This document shows, piece by piece, positions 1 to 10,205 of a stretch of DNA of 64,000 nt. The position numbers and the translations under genes were made by a program. The notes below the pieces were generated by a model. The model was not told the origin of the DNA, made no database searches, and worked only from the letters and a program-made list of their open reading frames with translations. Location of the stretch: the NCBI RefSeq assembly GCF_020520425.1, contig NC_079490.1, forward strand, positions 2,480,001 through 2,544,000. The letters run 5' to 3'. Within the stretch, counting starts at the first letter, position 1. Every line of letters begins with the position of its first letter. This DNA comes from Spinacia oleracea (lineage: Eukaryota > Streptophyta > Magnoliopsida > Caryophyllales > Amaranthaceae).

Positions 1-469
1 TCATTGATCCTCTTACTACAGACCTTCAGGACTCTATGTTTTACATCAAATTTTAGAGATTGAACAATAGAAGCCGCTGTTGGGACTCTGACCTGCTAAG
101 TTGTTTGATTGGCACCTTTTCTTTTTCTAAATGTAGTCTCAAATACGTGACACATGTCTTCTTTAGTCTTTCGGCGAGATTATGAGTCAAGGCTCTACTT
201 TTAGACACTTTCTTGGCATTTCCCTTATATTGGACAGGGGACCAATACTGTTTATAGCATCACTCCTAAATCCTAATTCCATTGTATCTTAAATAATAAT
301 ATGTCTTTTGACAGTTTCTTGCGTATTTGGAAACATTAAATTCTCATGACTAACTGAAATCTGTTAATCAAGTTTGTTATGAGAATGTGGATTATTATCG
401 TTGATTTCAAAATTAAGGCCACTTGGTTGTTTATGATTTTAATATTATTTCTCTGTTCCTTTCTTATAG

Positions 470-1989
470 GTGGAAACTCTCACTCGCAAAGCCCAGGTTC
501 AAGAAGTTGAATTGGAAAGAACAAACAAACAACTAAAGGAGGCGATTGCAATAGCAGGTGAAGAGACTGCGAAATGCAAAGCGGCTAAGGAAGTGATTAA
601 ATCACTAACTGCCCAGGTATTTCTCAACTTTCTCCTTATTTCTTCATATTGTGTGCTCGACTCTTGACCGAAACTTATATCACATTCTTTTGACATCACT
701 ACGGAGTATGGAGTCTTGTTGTATAATGTGGTGCACATGTGTTATGAGTTTGATATTTGATTCACGAAAATCTGTGATAGTTAATTTTGTTGCAAGAATC
801 TACTGATTGTAGATGTGATTTTTCTCTAATGAGTAATTTTTACCTTTCTTATTCTTTAAACAGCTAAAAGAGATGGCTGAAAGGCTGCCTGTTGGAGCTA
901 CACGAAACAACAAGTCTCCTTCATTTCCATCGTTGTCCTCCTCCACCCCTACTTTTGCAGACATCTCGAATTCCTCAATTGAACAATTTAATGATCAGAT
1001 AATACCTAGCCTTGACTCATTTGGTTTTAACGGTCTGGTTCTTTCAAACGGGTCAGCCACCCCTAGTAGCCGTAGTTCTGTTCAAAGTAGAATAGTTAAT
1101 TCAGAGGCAACAAGAAATGGAAATAGAACTCGAGAAGGTGAACCTCGTCCAGAGAACGAATGGGTTGAGCAAGATGAGCCCGGTGTATATATTACATTTG
1201 TCTCCTTACCTGGCGGTATCAAGGATCTAAAGAGAGTTCGTTTTAGGTCAGTGCTTTTCTTCTCTAGTCCTATTTTAGTTTTTGTTCGAGCTGTTTCGTA
1301 GATTTTTATATTCAGGTCCTTGTGATATTCAATTGGTAGAAGGTACACCGTGCAACCGGGTCATTTTGTATTTTTAATCTTTCAAAAAACACATTTTTAT
1401 TGTTTTAAATCACATATATACCCACTAAAAGCACATATTTACTAACACAAAACACATCCGCTTTAAAAGCACATATTGTTAAGTACAAAACAATCACTAA
1501 AATAAAAAGAACTTTTCTAAAAAATGTATGTGCTTTTAAACTGTAAAAGTGTGCTTTAAAACTGTAAAAATTTGCTTTTAAATTGTAAAAATGTGCAAAA
1601 CTACAAAAATGTGCTTTTAAATTGAAAAAATGTGGTTTAAATAACCGTAAAAATGTGTTTTACCCCGCTTGCATCTAGAGCTACATACAACCTGGTGCAC
1701 CTTCTAATTTGTGATATTCAATAACACTTCCCCTGCTCCAAGTAGACGGTAGCTCAAATCTCTTTTGCTTGTCAGAAACAGAAGCATTTCAACCGTTTTT
1801 AAGTTAAAATCCTTGTTTTTTTCCCCTGTTTATTGCAGCCGGAAAAGGTTTAGTGAAAAGCAAGCAGAACAATGGTGGGCAGAAAACCGAGCAAGAGTAT
1901 ACGAACACTACAATGTTCGTACAGGTACAGGTGATAAGTCGAGTATTGGTGTTGAAAGTGAACTTGGCTCATTCATCACCGATAAATGA
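470..1989 (+). CDS. PH, RCC1 and FYVE domain protein (PRAF type), 3' coding exons only
   Basis: Three coding exons are visible: 470-616, 864-1246 and 1839-1989 (stop TGA 1987-1989). Each is bounded by AG/GT and the joined frame stays open. The first encodes a coiled coil (VETLTRKAQVQEVELERTNK...) that matches the region after the FYVE finger in PRAF proteins. The second has a Ser-rich linker and then the start of a BRX domain (EWVEQDEPGVYITF, DLKRVRF). The third finishes BRX (SRKRFSEKQAEQWWAENRAR, VYEHYNV) and ends in a short acidic tail. Family knowledge: PRAF proteins combine a PH domain, RCC1 repeats, a FYVE zinc finger, a coiled coil and a C-terminal BRX domain, and bind membranes and small GTPases or protein partners. 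The PH, RCC1 and FYVE parts lie left of the window. Bases 1-469 look like intron. The paralogue within the PRAF family cannot be decided from the tail alone. Confidence 0.93.
1336..1708. mobile_element. MITE-like insertion in last PRAF intron
   Basis: An AT-rich segment with inverted ends (left AGAAGGTACACC, right GGTGCACCTTCT) lies between two perfect 14-bp direct repeats TTGTGATATTCAAT (1320-1333 and 1709-1722). The inside is full of short repeats of AAAAGCACAT on the left and TGTGCTTTTAAA on the right, so the element can fold back on itself. The superfamily is not clear: a 14-bp duplication is too long for most cut-and-paste elements. The next intron-3 acceptor (AG 1837-1838) lies about 115 bp downstream. 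Confidence 0.5.
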
Positions 1990-2466
1990 TATCTGTATTT
2001 AGACCTCGGGAATTTTATGCATTCTGTTGGCTCATTCATCACCGATACATGATTTCTGTACAACCTCGGGAATTTTACTCATTCTTCAAGTTTCTCTCTC
2101 CTACAACGAATGCATTCTGTTGTTCCACACGATTTTGTGCTGATCTTTGAAGCTATGAATCTCGGACTAATATTAACACAGTCCAGATCGATATGCAGAG
2201 GTTCGATTTGTTTTTCTTTGATTCTTTTTTTTCTTCTAGTCTTCTTCCCCCTTCTCCAAATCCAATTCTTGTAATTTTCTTGAAATTTCTTTTTCAAAAT
2301 TGTGAGATGTGTGAGGATTGAGGGCGAGAAATGTAAATTCAATATATAGGGTTGCTGGCTATTGTTGGAAAGTTGATGCCTTGTAAATTTCTGATATAAT
2401 GAAAGCAATTTTCAGGTTTTCTTCTAACCTTCTTAACTTGGTTGGATATAGGCCATTCCGCAGTGA

Positions 2467-2649
2467 TTGTTCTTTTCAGATGTTGATTTTAGGTGCATTT
2501 TCGGTAATTTCGTGATTAATGTACAAATTGTTCTCTTCAGATGTTGATTTTAGGTGTATTTTTGATAATTTCGTGATTAATGTACAAATTGTTCTTTTCA
2601 GATGTTGATTTTAGGTGTATTTTCGATAATTTTGTGATTAATGTACAAA
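2467..2649. repeat. 61-bp tandem repeat, three copies
   Basis: Units at 2467-2527, 2528-2588 and 2589-2649 begin TTGTTCTYTTCAGATG and end ATTAATGTACAAA, with only a few differences between them. The core GATGTTGATTTTAGGTG recurs once more near 2738. It lies in the spacer after the PRAF gene. Confidence 0.85.
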
Positions 2650-3261
2650 TTGATTGTGAATTGGTCATTTTAGGTGAACTTGTTCATTTACAAATCGAGC
2701 TTCCCTTATGTTAATCGCATGTGCTAATTTCATAGGGGGATGTTGATTTTAGGTGTACTTTTAATAATAAAGGATCGGGTCACCTATTTGGTTTTTGCAG
2801 TGGTTATTGGTTAGTGTAAAGCTTTTCATCTTTATCGATCTAAACTTCCTTACTCCTCATTTCAACATAAGTCGCCATGCTCAATTATCGCAGGTGTACC
2901 TAATTTCTCAAAATACGAGTGTAGGTGTACCTAATTTCTCAAAATACGAGTGATGACAAATACTTTATAGTCTATGTGAAGCCATGAAGGGGACACGTTC
3001 TTGATAAACGTATAATCAGGGGGAGCTTGGTATGAGGGATAAGTATTTTTTAGAGATAAGAGGGTAAGATAACGAGGAATTTGTAATTGAGATAAAGATA
3101 AAATAAGTATTATCCCTTGTGTGGTGTGAGTTGGGAAATGGAGTGGAATAAGTAGCAAAGTTACTTTTATATCCCTTACTAACTCTCCCATTCTCTTTCT
3201 CCTTCATTTCTTTTCACTAAGGGCAATGTTGTCCTCACATAATCTTTGTCCCTCTCCTTAT

Positions 3262-3412
3262 TTTTTTTTTCTTCTTTTTTTTAAAGGTAAGACGAAGAGG
3301 ACTCGCCTGAGGGGGTTTAAGGGGAAATCCATCAAATGAGTCCCATGAAATTTGATCCCTAGACCACAGGGATATGAGGTGGGAAACGATATCACTACTC
3401 CACCACCTCAAT
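3262..3412 (-). mobile_element. SINE (tRNA-derived), minus strand, with target-site duplication
   Basis: Read on the minus strand it starts with a Pol III box A-like GGTGGAGTAGTGATATC, has a box B-like stretch GTCTAGGGATCAAATTTC, and ends in an A-rich tail (T-run on the plus strand at 3261-3284). About 20 bp are duplicated on both sides (ATCTTTGTCCCTCTCCTTAT at 3242-3261 and a near copy at 3413-3433). These are hallmarks of target-primed retroposition. Confidence 0.7.
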
Positions 3413-3835
3413 ATCTTTTGTCCCTCCCCTTATACCAGCACTCCCTAGCCCCTAGGTATAGGATTAGAGGGATAAAATGACTTCTATCCCAATCGCTATC
3501 CTTATCCCCATCCCCGCTATCCCACTTGCAGAACATTTTACTCTGTAATAAATTCAACTTAACATCCTAAAATTATGTGTTGGTCAAATCATAACACTTA
3601 AAAGATCGGATAGAGTAAGATCAAGTGTGTAGATTGAAAAAACATATTGATTAAAAGAAAATGCAGGGAGTATAAATACGTAAGATATATATTGATAATT
3701 AAATAATTAATAATATAATTTTAGTTCATATAAGTAAATAACACATCTTACTATCTTTCTTCATACTATTTACACATTTCGTATCCCTCGTAGTTTATCC
3801 ATATTTATCTTATACCTATGTACAATTACTAACTA

Positions 3836-3918
3836 ACGAACTCTTAGCCGAGTGGTTAATATTACTACGAGCGCGTATAATAGGTCTTTCTTACGCTCGG
3901 ATCCCCCTCTGCTATGGG
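3836..3918 (+). mobile_element. tRNA-like SINE fragment
   Basis: The stretch has a box A-like CTTAGCCGAGTGGTTAA and about 45 bases later a box B-like GCTCGGATCC, which is the spacing of an internal Pol III promoter. It is cut off on the right by the hAT MITE at 3919. It is not an intact tRNA because no acceptor stem is seen. Confidence 0.45.
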
Positions 3919-4131
3919 TAAAAATGGTTGTGGGCCGGCCGGTATCGTATTTCGGGTCGAGTTGTCGTGCCTAATCCTAAGTTTAATCAATCTATCGTGT
4001 TTTTTGTAATGTCGTGCCTTGCGGTGCTTTCTCAAAAAAAAAACGTGGCCCATGTCTGACTCACGACTTCGTGCTCATGATGGGCCGTGCCTTTTTCGTA
4101 CTAGGCCCGGCTAGGCCCAATGCCATATTTA
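3919..4131. mobile_element. hAT MITE, 'TAAAGATGG' family, copy 1
   Basis: Starts TAAAAATGGTTGTGGGCC and ends GGCCCAATGCCATATTTA, giving imperfect terminal inverted repeats. The interior carries the family signature (ACGACTTCGTGCTC, GGGCCGTGC). No clear 8-bp duplication remains. It lies about 250 bp upstream of the INTS3 start codon. Confidence 0.7.
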
Positions 4132-4267
4132 CGCAAGGCGGAATTTTCCTTTTTCCAATGTTTACTTTTCAAAATATTTAAAATAGCTTCCCATTTTCTC
4201 TACTTCTTCCCTTGCTTTTTTTCCCGGTACATCCCCCACACTGCCACACAACCACCACCTCGCCGCC

Positions 4268-4348
4268 ATGCGCCACCATAACAAGGTACTCCTGCTCTCA
4301 ATCTCTTCAACTTTTTCAACCATTCCTAAGTTTCCTTTCTGCCTCTAA
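4268..4348 (+). promoter_or_regulatory. Upstream ORF in INTS3 leader (26 codons)
   Basis: The first ATG of the probable leader is at 4268. It is out of frame with INTS3 and stops at TAA 4346-4348, 31 bases before the INTS3 ATG. If the transcript starts before 4268, this uORF could lower INTS3 translation. The transcription start is not known. Confidence 0.4.
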
Positions 4349-4379
4349 ATTGTGTTTCTGCTCCATTAAAATCACAGAC

Positions 4380-7370
4380 ATGGCTTCAAAATTGATTACT
4401 CTAGCCCCCCATGAAGCCCCAAATCAGCTAGAACTCTCTCTTAGAGAATCTTATACCCTTCTTCAACCTAAATTAACACCCCCATTAAAGTTAATTATCC
4501 CTTCCCCTGAAGAGTACATAAACCTAAATAAGGCAATTGTTTATGGGGTTTTATGTGAACCCAATTTGGCCAAAACTCATATGAAATACTTACATGCCAT
4601 TGTTAATGATGGGTATTGCTTATTTATCCATTTAATTTCACAAATTGTTGATGGGTTGTACTCAAAGATGTTGGAATTCCCTAAAGTTCAGTTGATTTGG
4701 GTTGCTTCTGTTATGATTGATGTTTCTGGGGTAGGTTTTGACAGTCTTTTGGTATCTCTTTTGAGGCAAATTGTTGGTGGGGATTTCAGTGAAGGGAATT
4801 TATGGCTTAGCTTTGAGATTGTTAACCTGTTTACATCGAAATGGGATTCGATATTGGATGAAGAACCCCTTGTTTTATCTAGTGCTTTGTACACATATCT
4901 TAGGTTATTAGCTGATCATTATCGCCTTGCGCAAAGTCCGAAATTGATAGTGTTAAAGAGGAAAGAAATTGGGTTTTGTGTTAGAATGTTGAGAGAAAAG
5001 TTTCATTTGTGCTTGAGGATTGGGAGGGATTTAGTTCGTCTTTTACAGGATTTGGTTCATATTCCTGAGTTTCGAGCTATATGGAAGGATTTATTGTTGA
5101 ACCCTAATTCGTTTCAGACTTCTGGGTTTACTGATATTTCTCATATTTATGGGATGAAGACATCTAGTAGGTATTTCTTACTTAGAATAACTCCTGAAAT
5201 GGAAACTCAGTTACGGTTTTTACTTACCCATGTAAAGCTCGGTTCTCAGAGAAGGCACCAAGCATGGTTCACTAGGAAATTCCTTTTTGCGCCCGAAAGA
5301 GAGACTCTTGTCTCTGACATTGTTCGGTTCATCTGTTGTTCGCACCACCCCTCGAATGAGATACTTCAATCTGATATAATGCCGAGGTGGGCTGTTATTG
5401 GCTGGTTGTTGAAATTATGTTCAAAGAAATACTTTGAAGCTAATGTGAAGCTTACATTGTTTTATGATTGGCTGTTTTTTGATGAAAAGGTTGACAATGT
5501 TATGAATGTTGAGCCTGCAATGTTGTTGATGGTAAACTCTATACCTAGATACATTGATATAACCAATTCTTTACTAGAGTTTTTGTTACTGGTTGTTGAA
5601 AACTATGATATGGATAGGAAAAATGTCATATACAATGGTGTGTCATCTGCTATAAGCATGCTAGTCAGTAAAGGAGTTATTGGTTCCCTTGACATTTTTA
5701 GTTCTTGCAAGTTGTTGTCTCCTTTTGTCAAAGAGATGCTTCAAAGATTTATGTCCAAGGTCCAATCTGGAAATCCTTCTCCTGAAATGCCACCTGAATA
5801 TCTTTCTTCTGAAATGCCACCCCAGACTTCGCCTAATCCACCCTATCTGGAAATTCAGACACACCAATCTGCTAAACTTCGCGCATGTCCTAGAAATGCT
5901 GAATTGAGTGCTCAACACATATCTGTATTGAAACCAACTTCAGCTGCTTCGTTGTGCGAGGGCCAAGTTGACAATTTGACAAATTTGATCAGAAAAATAA
6001 GAGAGTTCATGATAATTTCAAGCAAAGAAGGCCAAAAACTAGTGGAAAACATCTTGCGTTTGTACATAAATCCTGCTAATGAAGGAAAATTTGGTGGTAT
6101 TGGCTCTGAATATTTAGCATGTGAGTTAAAGAAGGAGCTTGAGTTGGCTGGCTACAACCTTTTTTCACCTGTTGGAAGTCTTCCAAATAGTGATGATAAT
6201 GCTGATGATGAAGTCCAATCTGTCACTGCTGCGATAATCCGTACATTCATCATTTCTCAACACCAAAGTATTAGACTGATGTTATTCTGGTGGTCAAGGA
6301 ATGGCTGTTTAGTTGGACCTCGGTTATTGTCGTATGCATCAAGACTTGCACATGAAGCACATGAAGCAGGCTATGGAGCAAGTTACACCACTGACATCAA
6401 TTATACAAAAATGCCCTTGCTGAAGAATCACATTGAAGGATATATGTCACTTACTACTTCTGGAAATGATGATCATGTTAATGGAACAATTACTCCTAAT
6501 CCCGAGGTTGATAAAAAACTAATCTCCAAGATGATTGATAGTGCTTTTGCCTCATATAGGAGTATCTTTTCACATGCTAAGGATTCTTTAAGTAAAGAAG
6601 TGGGTATAGTTCCTGGTAAACTCCTTTCAATGGATGTGATTTCTTGTTCTTTATGGAAGAGCAAATTTTTTAAGGATCTCTTTTGTTATATCTTCTCTAA
6701 TCTTCCTGATATATCACTTAGTGATGAAGATGTAATCCTGTTACTTGTCACTCAGTTGGAAGACACTGATCTTTTGTACATGCAAATGGATTTGGGATTG
6801 AAAAGGGTCACTATATTTGGTGAAGATGTTAAAAAGGTTCTTCAACTAATTAGAAGGTCTATTTACTGGAAACAAGTTGATCAGCACAACGTTTGGGGAT
6901 TAATCAGATCAGAACTCACGGTATCCGAGTTTCCTGTTGAGAAGTTGCTTTTGGGCTGTTTCTTCTCAACTGATTTTGATTCAAAGACTAGTGGTATTGT
7001 TGTTGGAGGTCATCTTGCACTGTGTAGTTCTTGTGCTCCCACACCAGAAATTGTTGGTGCTGTTATGTTATTGCCCAATGATAAGTTCCCTGGTTTTGCT
7101 GGTGCCATTTTCTCTCATTGGACTGTAACCAATGCATCAATGTTCTGCAATAGTGTAGCTGATTTTTTGAATAAACTCGGGAATAAGAACGGGAAATCTC
7201 CTCTTGATTGGGACGGTTTCTTAATCAACCAATCGGGTCTCTTGTTTTTGTTAGAATATTTCAAAGCACAAGGTGAAAGAGGCGTTAACATGCTGGAGAA
7301 ACTGGCGTTAATTTTATCAAATTTAGAAATAAGACCCGGGGAAACTACAGTTCCAATGGATACAGGATGA
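4380..7370 (+). CDS. INTS3: Integrator complex subunit 3 homologue
   Basis: This is one uninterrupted frame of 996 codons. The frame is open upstream, but the first in-frame ATG is 4380 (MASKLITLAPHEAPNQLEL), which fits the conserved N-terminus of plant INTS3, so I start there. The conserved N-terminal Integrator-3 region covers roughly the first 450 residues (NKAIVYGVLCEPN, DGYCLFIHLI, PEMETQLRFLLTHVKLG, PRWAVIGWLLKLC). A Pro/Ser-rich linker with an imperfect EMPPEYLSSEMPPQ repeat follows, and then a helical C-terminal half. Family knowledge: INTS3 is part of the nuclear Integrator complex that trims snRNA 3' ends and ends some Pol II transcripts; in animals it also joins the SOSS single-strand DNA complex. 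Length is close to the human protein (about 1040 aa). There is no coding intron. A uORF and a hAT MITE lie upstream. Confidence 0.93.
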   Translation: MASKLITLAPHEAPNQLELSLRESYTLLQPKLTPPLKLIIPSPEEYINLNKAIVYGVLCEPNLAKTHMKYLHAIVNDGYCLFIHLISQIVDGLYSKMLEFPKVQLIWVASVMIDVSGVGFDSLLVSLLRQIVGGDFSEGNLWLSFEIVNLFTSKWDSILDEEPLVLSSALYTYLRLLADHYRLAQSPKLIVLKRKEIGFCVRMLREKFHLCLRIGRDLVRLLQDLVHIPEFRAIWKDLLLNPNSFQTSGFTDISHIYGMKTSSRYFLLRITPEMETQLRFLLTHVKLGSQRRHQAWFTRKFLFAPERETLVSDIVRFICCSHHPSNEILQSDIMPRWAVIGWLLKLCSKKYFEANVKLTLFYDWLFFDEKVDNVMNVEPAMLLMVNSIPRYIDITNSLLEFLLLVVENYDMDRKNVIYNGVSSAISMLVSKGVIGSLDIFSSCKLLSPFVKEMLQRFMSKVQSGNPSPEMPPEYLSSEMPPQTSPNPPYLEIQTHQSAKLRACPRNAELSAQHISVLKPTSAASLCEGQVDNLTNLIRKIREFMIISSKEGQKLVENILRLYINPANEGKFGGIGSEYLACELKKELELAGYNLFSPVGSLPNSDDNADDEVQSVTAAIIRTFIISQHQSIRLMLFWWSRNGCLVGPRLLSYASRLAHEAHEAGYGASYTTDINYTKMPLLKNHIEGYMSLTTSGNDDHVNGTITPNPEVDKKLISKMIDSAFASYRSIFSHAKDSLSKEVGIVPGKLLSMDVISCSLWKSKFFKDLFCYIFSNLPDISLSDEDVILLLVTQLEDTDLLYMQMDLGLKRVTIFGEDVKKVLQLIRRSIYWKQVDQHNVWGLIRSELTVSEFPVEKLLLGCFFSTDFDSKTSGIVVGGHLALCSSCAPTPEIVGAVMLLPNDKFPGFAGAIFSHWTVTNASMFCNSVADFLNKLGNKNGKSPLDWDGFLINQSGLLFLLEYFKAQGERGVNMLEKLALILSNLEIRPGETTVPMDTG

Positions 7371-7528
7371 CTCTTATCTTGTGTGATCATGGTGAGTTAC
7401 TAATTTAGCCCTGTGGTTCATCATTACTTTTCATAATAGGAAGGATGTTAAATTCGTCTGATGGTTTGGATATATTATACATTAGTTTGTTGAATATATT
7501 GCTGATGATTGTGTCATGATGTTAGATA

Positions 7529-7796
7529 CTTCATCCGTTTTTTTTACTTGCACCATTTTCTTTTTATGGAAGTCGCATATTAGTTGCACCGTTTCCTTTT
7601 ATGGTATGCATTCACATTTTTTTGGGTATTCACACGCCAAATACCAATTTTACCGTTACACATATTTTATATTTACCATTAACACCTAACGTTTTCTACC
7701 TAGTTGTTTCTTATCACATGGGCATTCTTGATATTTACTTTTTTTCTTAATATTTATGCCCAACCCAAATGATGCAACTAAAGAAAACGGAGGAAA
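7529..7796. mobile_element. Stowaway-like MITE (degenerate)
   Basis: The left end CTTCATCCGTTTTTTTTACTTGCACC is mirrored at the right by TGATGCAACTAAAGAAAACGGAGG, flanked by TA. The size and TIR type fit a Tc1/mariner-derived Stowaway. Confidence 0.6.
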
Positions 7797-8209
7797 TATA
7801 TAAACATACATCTTTTGTTCTCGTTGAAGCAGCAACATTAAGGCTCTAGTTATTTATGAGGTTTTCCCTTTGCTTATTTAATTTGATACCAAGTATGAGG
7901 TTTTCTAGCTTCATACCTTTGCTATTTATAGGTTTTAATTTATATTCCCTGTGCTATTTTGCAAATACATTAAAATTATACTTATGCCCTACGTGGAATT
8001 AATCAAACAGGAAAATACATTCTTCAAGCTTTATATATATATTTTAATCTTGATGTTTGAACCATGAGAATAAATTTGTCAATTGATTTATCAGGTAGCA
8101 TCACACGGCCTTTTGTTTGATAACTGGCGCATGAAAAGTTGCACTGGCAAACGCTTTATTCTCCCGAATACAGTATAACATCCTTGCTGATAGGGAGATA
8201 TATTTTGCT

Positions 8210-8369
8210 CTGGATTGATCTGCATCAACACCTGAACTTCAATGTTGATCTGGATTGATCTGCAGCAACACCTGAACTTCAATGTTGATCTGGATTGATC
8301 TGCAGCAGCACATTGACTTCAATGTTGATCTGGATTGATCTGCACCAATGCCTTGACTTCAATGTTGAT
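8210..8369. repeat. 40-bp tandem repeat, four copies
   Basis: Units start at 8210, 8250, 8290 and 8330. Each begins CTGGATTGATCTGCA and ends GACTTCAATGTTGAT or a close variant. The first two differ at one position; the last two have diverged further. It lies downstream of INTS3, perhaps in a spliced 3' UTR. Confidence 0.9.
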
Positions 8370-8662
8370 TATGGTAGAGTGAGCAGGCGCAAGGTCCCAA
8401 TCTCAAAGTTGTGGCAGCTAAGCTGGCTACTGATCTGCACGTACTGATCTGCACATCAGTTACCTGCATTTTCCATAATGAGATGCAACTGGGATAGCCA
8501 ACAACTTGGCTGCTGTCTGACGGTCTGACCGGGTTTTCCTCCTCACAGGAACATCAAATACTGGTGAGCATGTCCATCAGTCTCTAAATATTTGCTCAGA
8601 ATTGTTCTAGATAACTTATCAGCATTTTGATTTACAAAAAGATATACTTCGTATTAATTTTA

Positions 8663-10205
8663 GGATTTTTGATAATTACCACCTTTTAAAGTTTGATTTT
8701 TGAAATTTACCAACTTATTAAACTTTTTTTTTTCACTTGACACCTTTTATTTACCAAAAAGTTGAAAGGTAAGTTATCACCTTTTATTTATCTTTCAACT
8801 TTTTGGTAAATAAAAGGGGTTAATTGAAAAAAATAAAATTATAAGGTGGTATATTTCAAAAATCGAACTCTAAAAGGTGAAAATTATCAAAAATTTAACG
8901 GATTTTTCATGAAATGCCCCTGAGGTTTATCTTAATGCACCAAATACCCTTAAACTTTCCAGAATGCACCAAATACCCCCGAGGTTTAGTATAAATACAC
9001 AAAATACCCAAAATGACTATTTTCCGTTAACTCCGTTAACTTATCCGTTAACTTTAACTTTAATTTAATTTAATTTTTATTTTTTCTCTTTCCCTTTTAA
9101 TTTCTTATTTTTTATTTTTTGTTTTTTTCTCTCTCCCCTTCCTTCTTCCCTGTCTTCCATGGCAGCCCTTCTCTTCATCACCACCACCACACACACCACC
9201 CTGCTAACCCCTTCTCTTCCTCACCACCACCCCACACCGCCACCGACACCAGCCTGTTCCACGGCAGATAAGCACATCGATTTTCCTCTCTCCTCAAAAT
9301 CCAGATCCCAAAAAAATTGATCCCCAAATCAGCAATCTAGTCGCAATTATCGTAACGGAGGGGGAAGTGGGGGGTGGGCAACGACGCCGGTGAGGAAGGG
9401 GGAGTGGGGTTTGGTGGCGGCGGTAGTGGGGAGCAATGAGGAAGGTGGGGGAAGTGCAGGGAAGGGAAACACGGGTTTGGTGGTGACGGCGGCAGTGGGG
9501 AGCAATGAGGAAGATGGGGGAAGTGCGGGGGAGGGAAACGTCATCGGTGAGGAAGGGGGAGTGGGGTTTGGTGGTGGCGGCATGCAGCGGTGGGGTTTGG
9601 TGGTGGTGGCGTTCTCTCTCCTCTAATTCGTTGGTGCTGCGAGGATGAAGGTCATGTGGTTGCTTAACTCCTCAAATTAGATCAGTGTGGAGGGTGAGGG
9701 AAGGAGAGAGATTAGGCATGGAGGTGGAACTTGGAAGCAGGAGTTATGGTTGGTATTGATAATGGAGAGAGGGTTGACATTGGTGGTGGTGGGAATTGAG
9801 GAGACAGACCAAAGGAAACAACAGGGTGGCAATGGAGAATCCCAAAAAATTTGGGGGTAATTGGTTTTTTTAGATAATAATTAATTAATTTAATTAAGGG
9901 TTAATTAATTTAATTAAGGATTAGTTAATGTAATTAAGGGTTAATTAATTTAATTAAGGATTAATTAATGTAATTAAGAGTTGATTAATATAATTAAGGG
10001 GTTAATGTTAGGATAAGTAGAGAAAACGGTTTATTAAGGGCATAAAGGTAAACATACGCTAACGGGTACTTAACGTCCGTTAGCCTTGTGGGCATTTTGT
10101 GTATTTATACTAAACCTCAGGGGTATTTGGTGCATTCTGGAAAGTTTAGGGGTATTTGGTGCATTAAGATAAACCTCAGGGGCATTTCATGAAAAATCCG
10201 AAAAT
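8663..10205. mobile_element. Foldback element (arms 8663-8895) with 9-bp TSD, interrupted by a MULE
   Basis: Bases 8663-8895 form one long imperfect hairpin: the left arm GATAATTACCACCTTTTAAAG pairs with a right arm ending AAAAGGTGAAAATTATC, and a central stem is built on CCAAAAAGTTGAAAG. The left flank has TTAATTTTA (8654-8662). The matching 9-mer is found at 10206-10214, beyond the MULE that landed in the right edge. Removing the MULE and one copy of its duplication restores a foldback flanked by 9-bp repeats, which suggests Mutator-type mobility. Confidence 0.6.
8900..10200. mobile_element. Non-autonomous Mutator-like element (MULE), 1301 bp
   Basis: Terminal inverted repeats of about 110 bp start CGGATTTTTCATGAAATGCC and match the reverse complement of the right end over GAGGTTTA, TGCACCAAATACCC and TTTCCAGAATGCACC. 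The flanks are a perfect 9-bp duplication AAAATTTAA (8891-8899 and 10201-10209), the Mutator signature. No transposase is present. The interior has a pyrimidine-rich part (9120-9330) resembling a 5' leader, a GGT/GGA-rich stretch with open frames of low complexity (9360-9625), and a tandem TTAATTAATTTAATTAAGG repeat (about 9879-10000). Capture of host sequence is possible but unproven. Confidence 0.85.

Larger units (their letters stand above)
1990..4379. other. Spacer between PRAF 3' end and INTS3
   Basis: After the PRAF stop there is a probable 3' UTR to about 2400, including a near-duplicated stretch around the stop (GGCTCATTCATCACCGATA at 1963 and 2030). The rest holds a 61-bp tandem repeat, a short 29-bp duplication at 2894-2951, a SINE, a tRNA-like SINE fragment and a hAT MITE, listed separately. 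The INTS3 5' leader probably occupies about 4200-4379. No protein-coding gene was recognised. Confidence 0.6.

Noticed and set aside
3836-3918. Candidate tRNA gene
   Set aside because: A and B boxes only. No acceptor stem or anticodon arm can be folded, so it is treated as a SINE fragment.
9390-9626. 78-codon Gly-rich frame and its Pro-rich antisense partner
   Set aside because: Low-complexity GGT/GGA repeat sequence inside the MULE. Both strands are open for compositional reasons.
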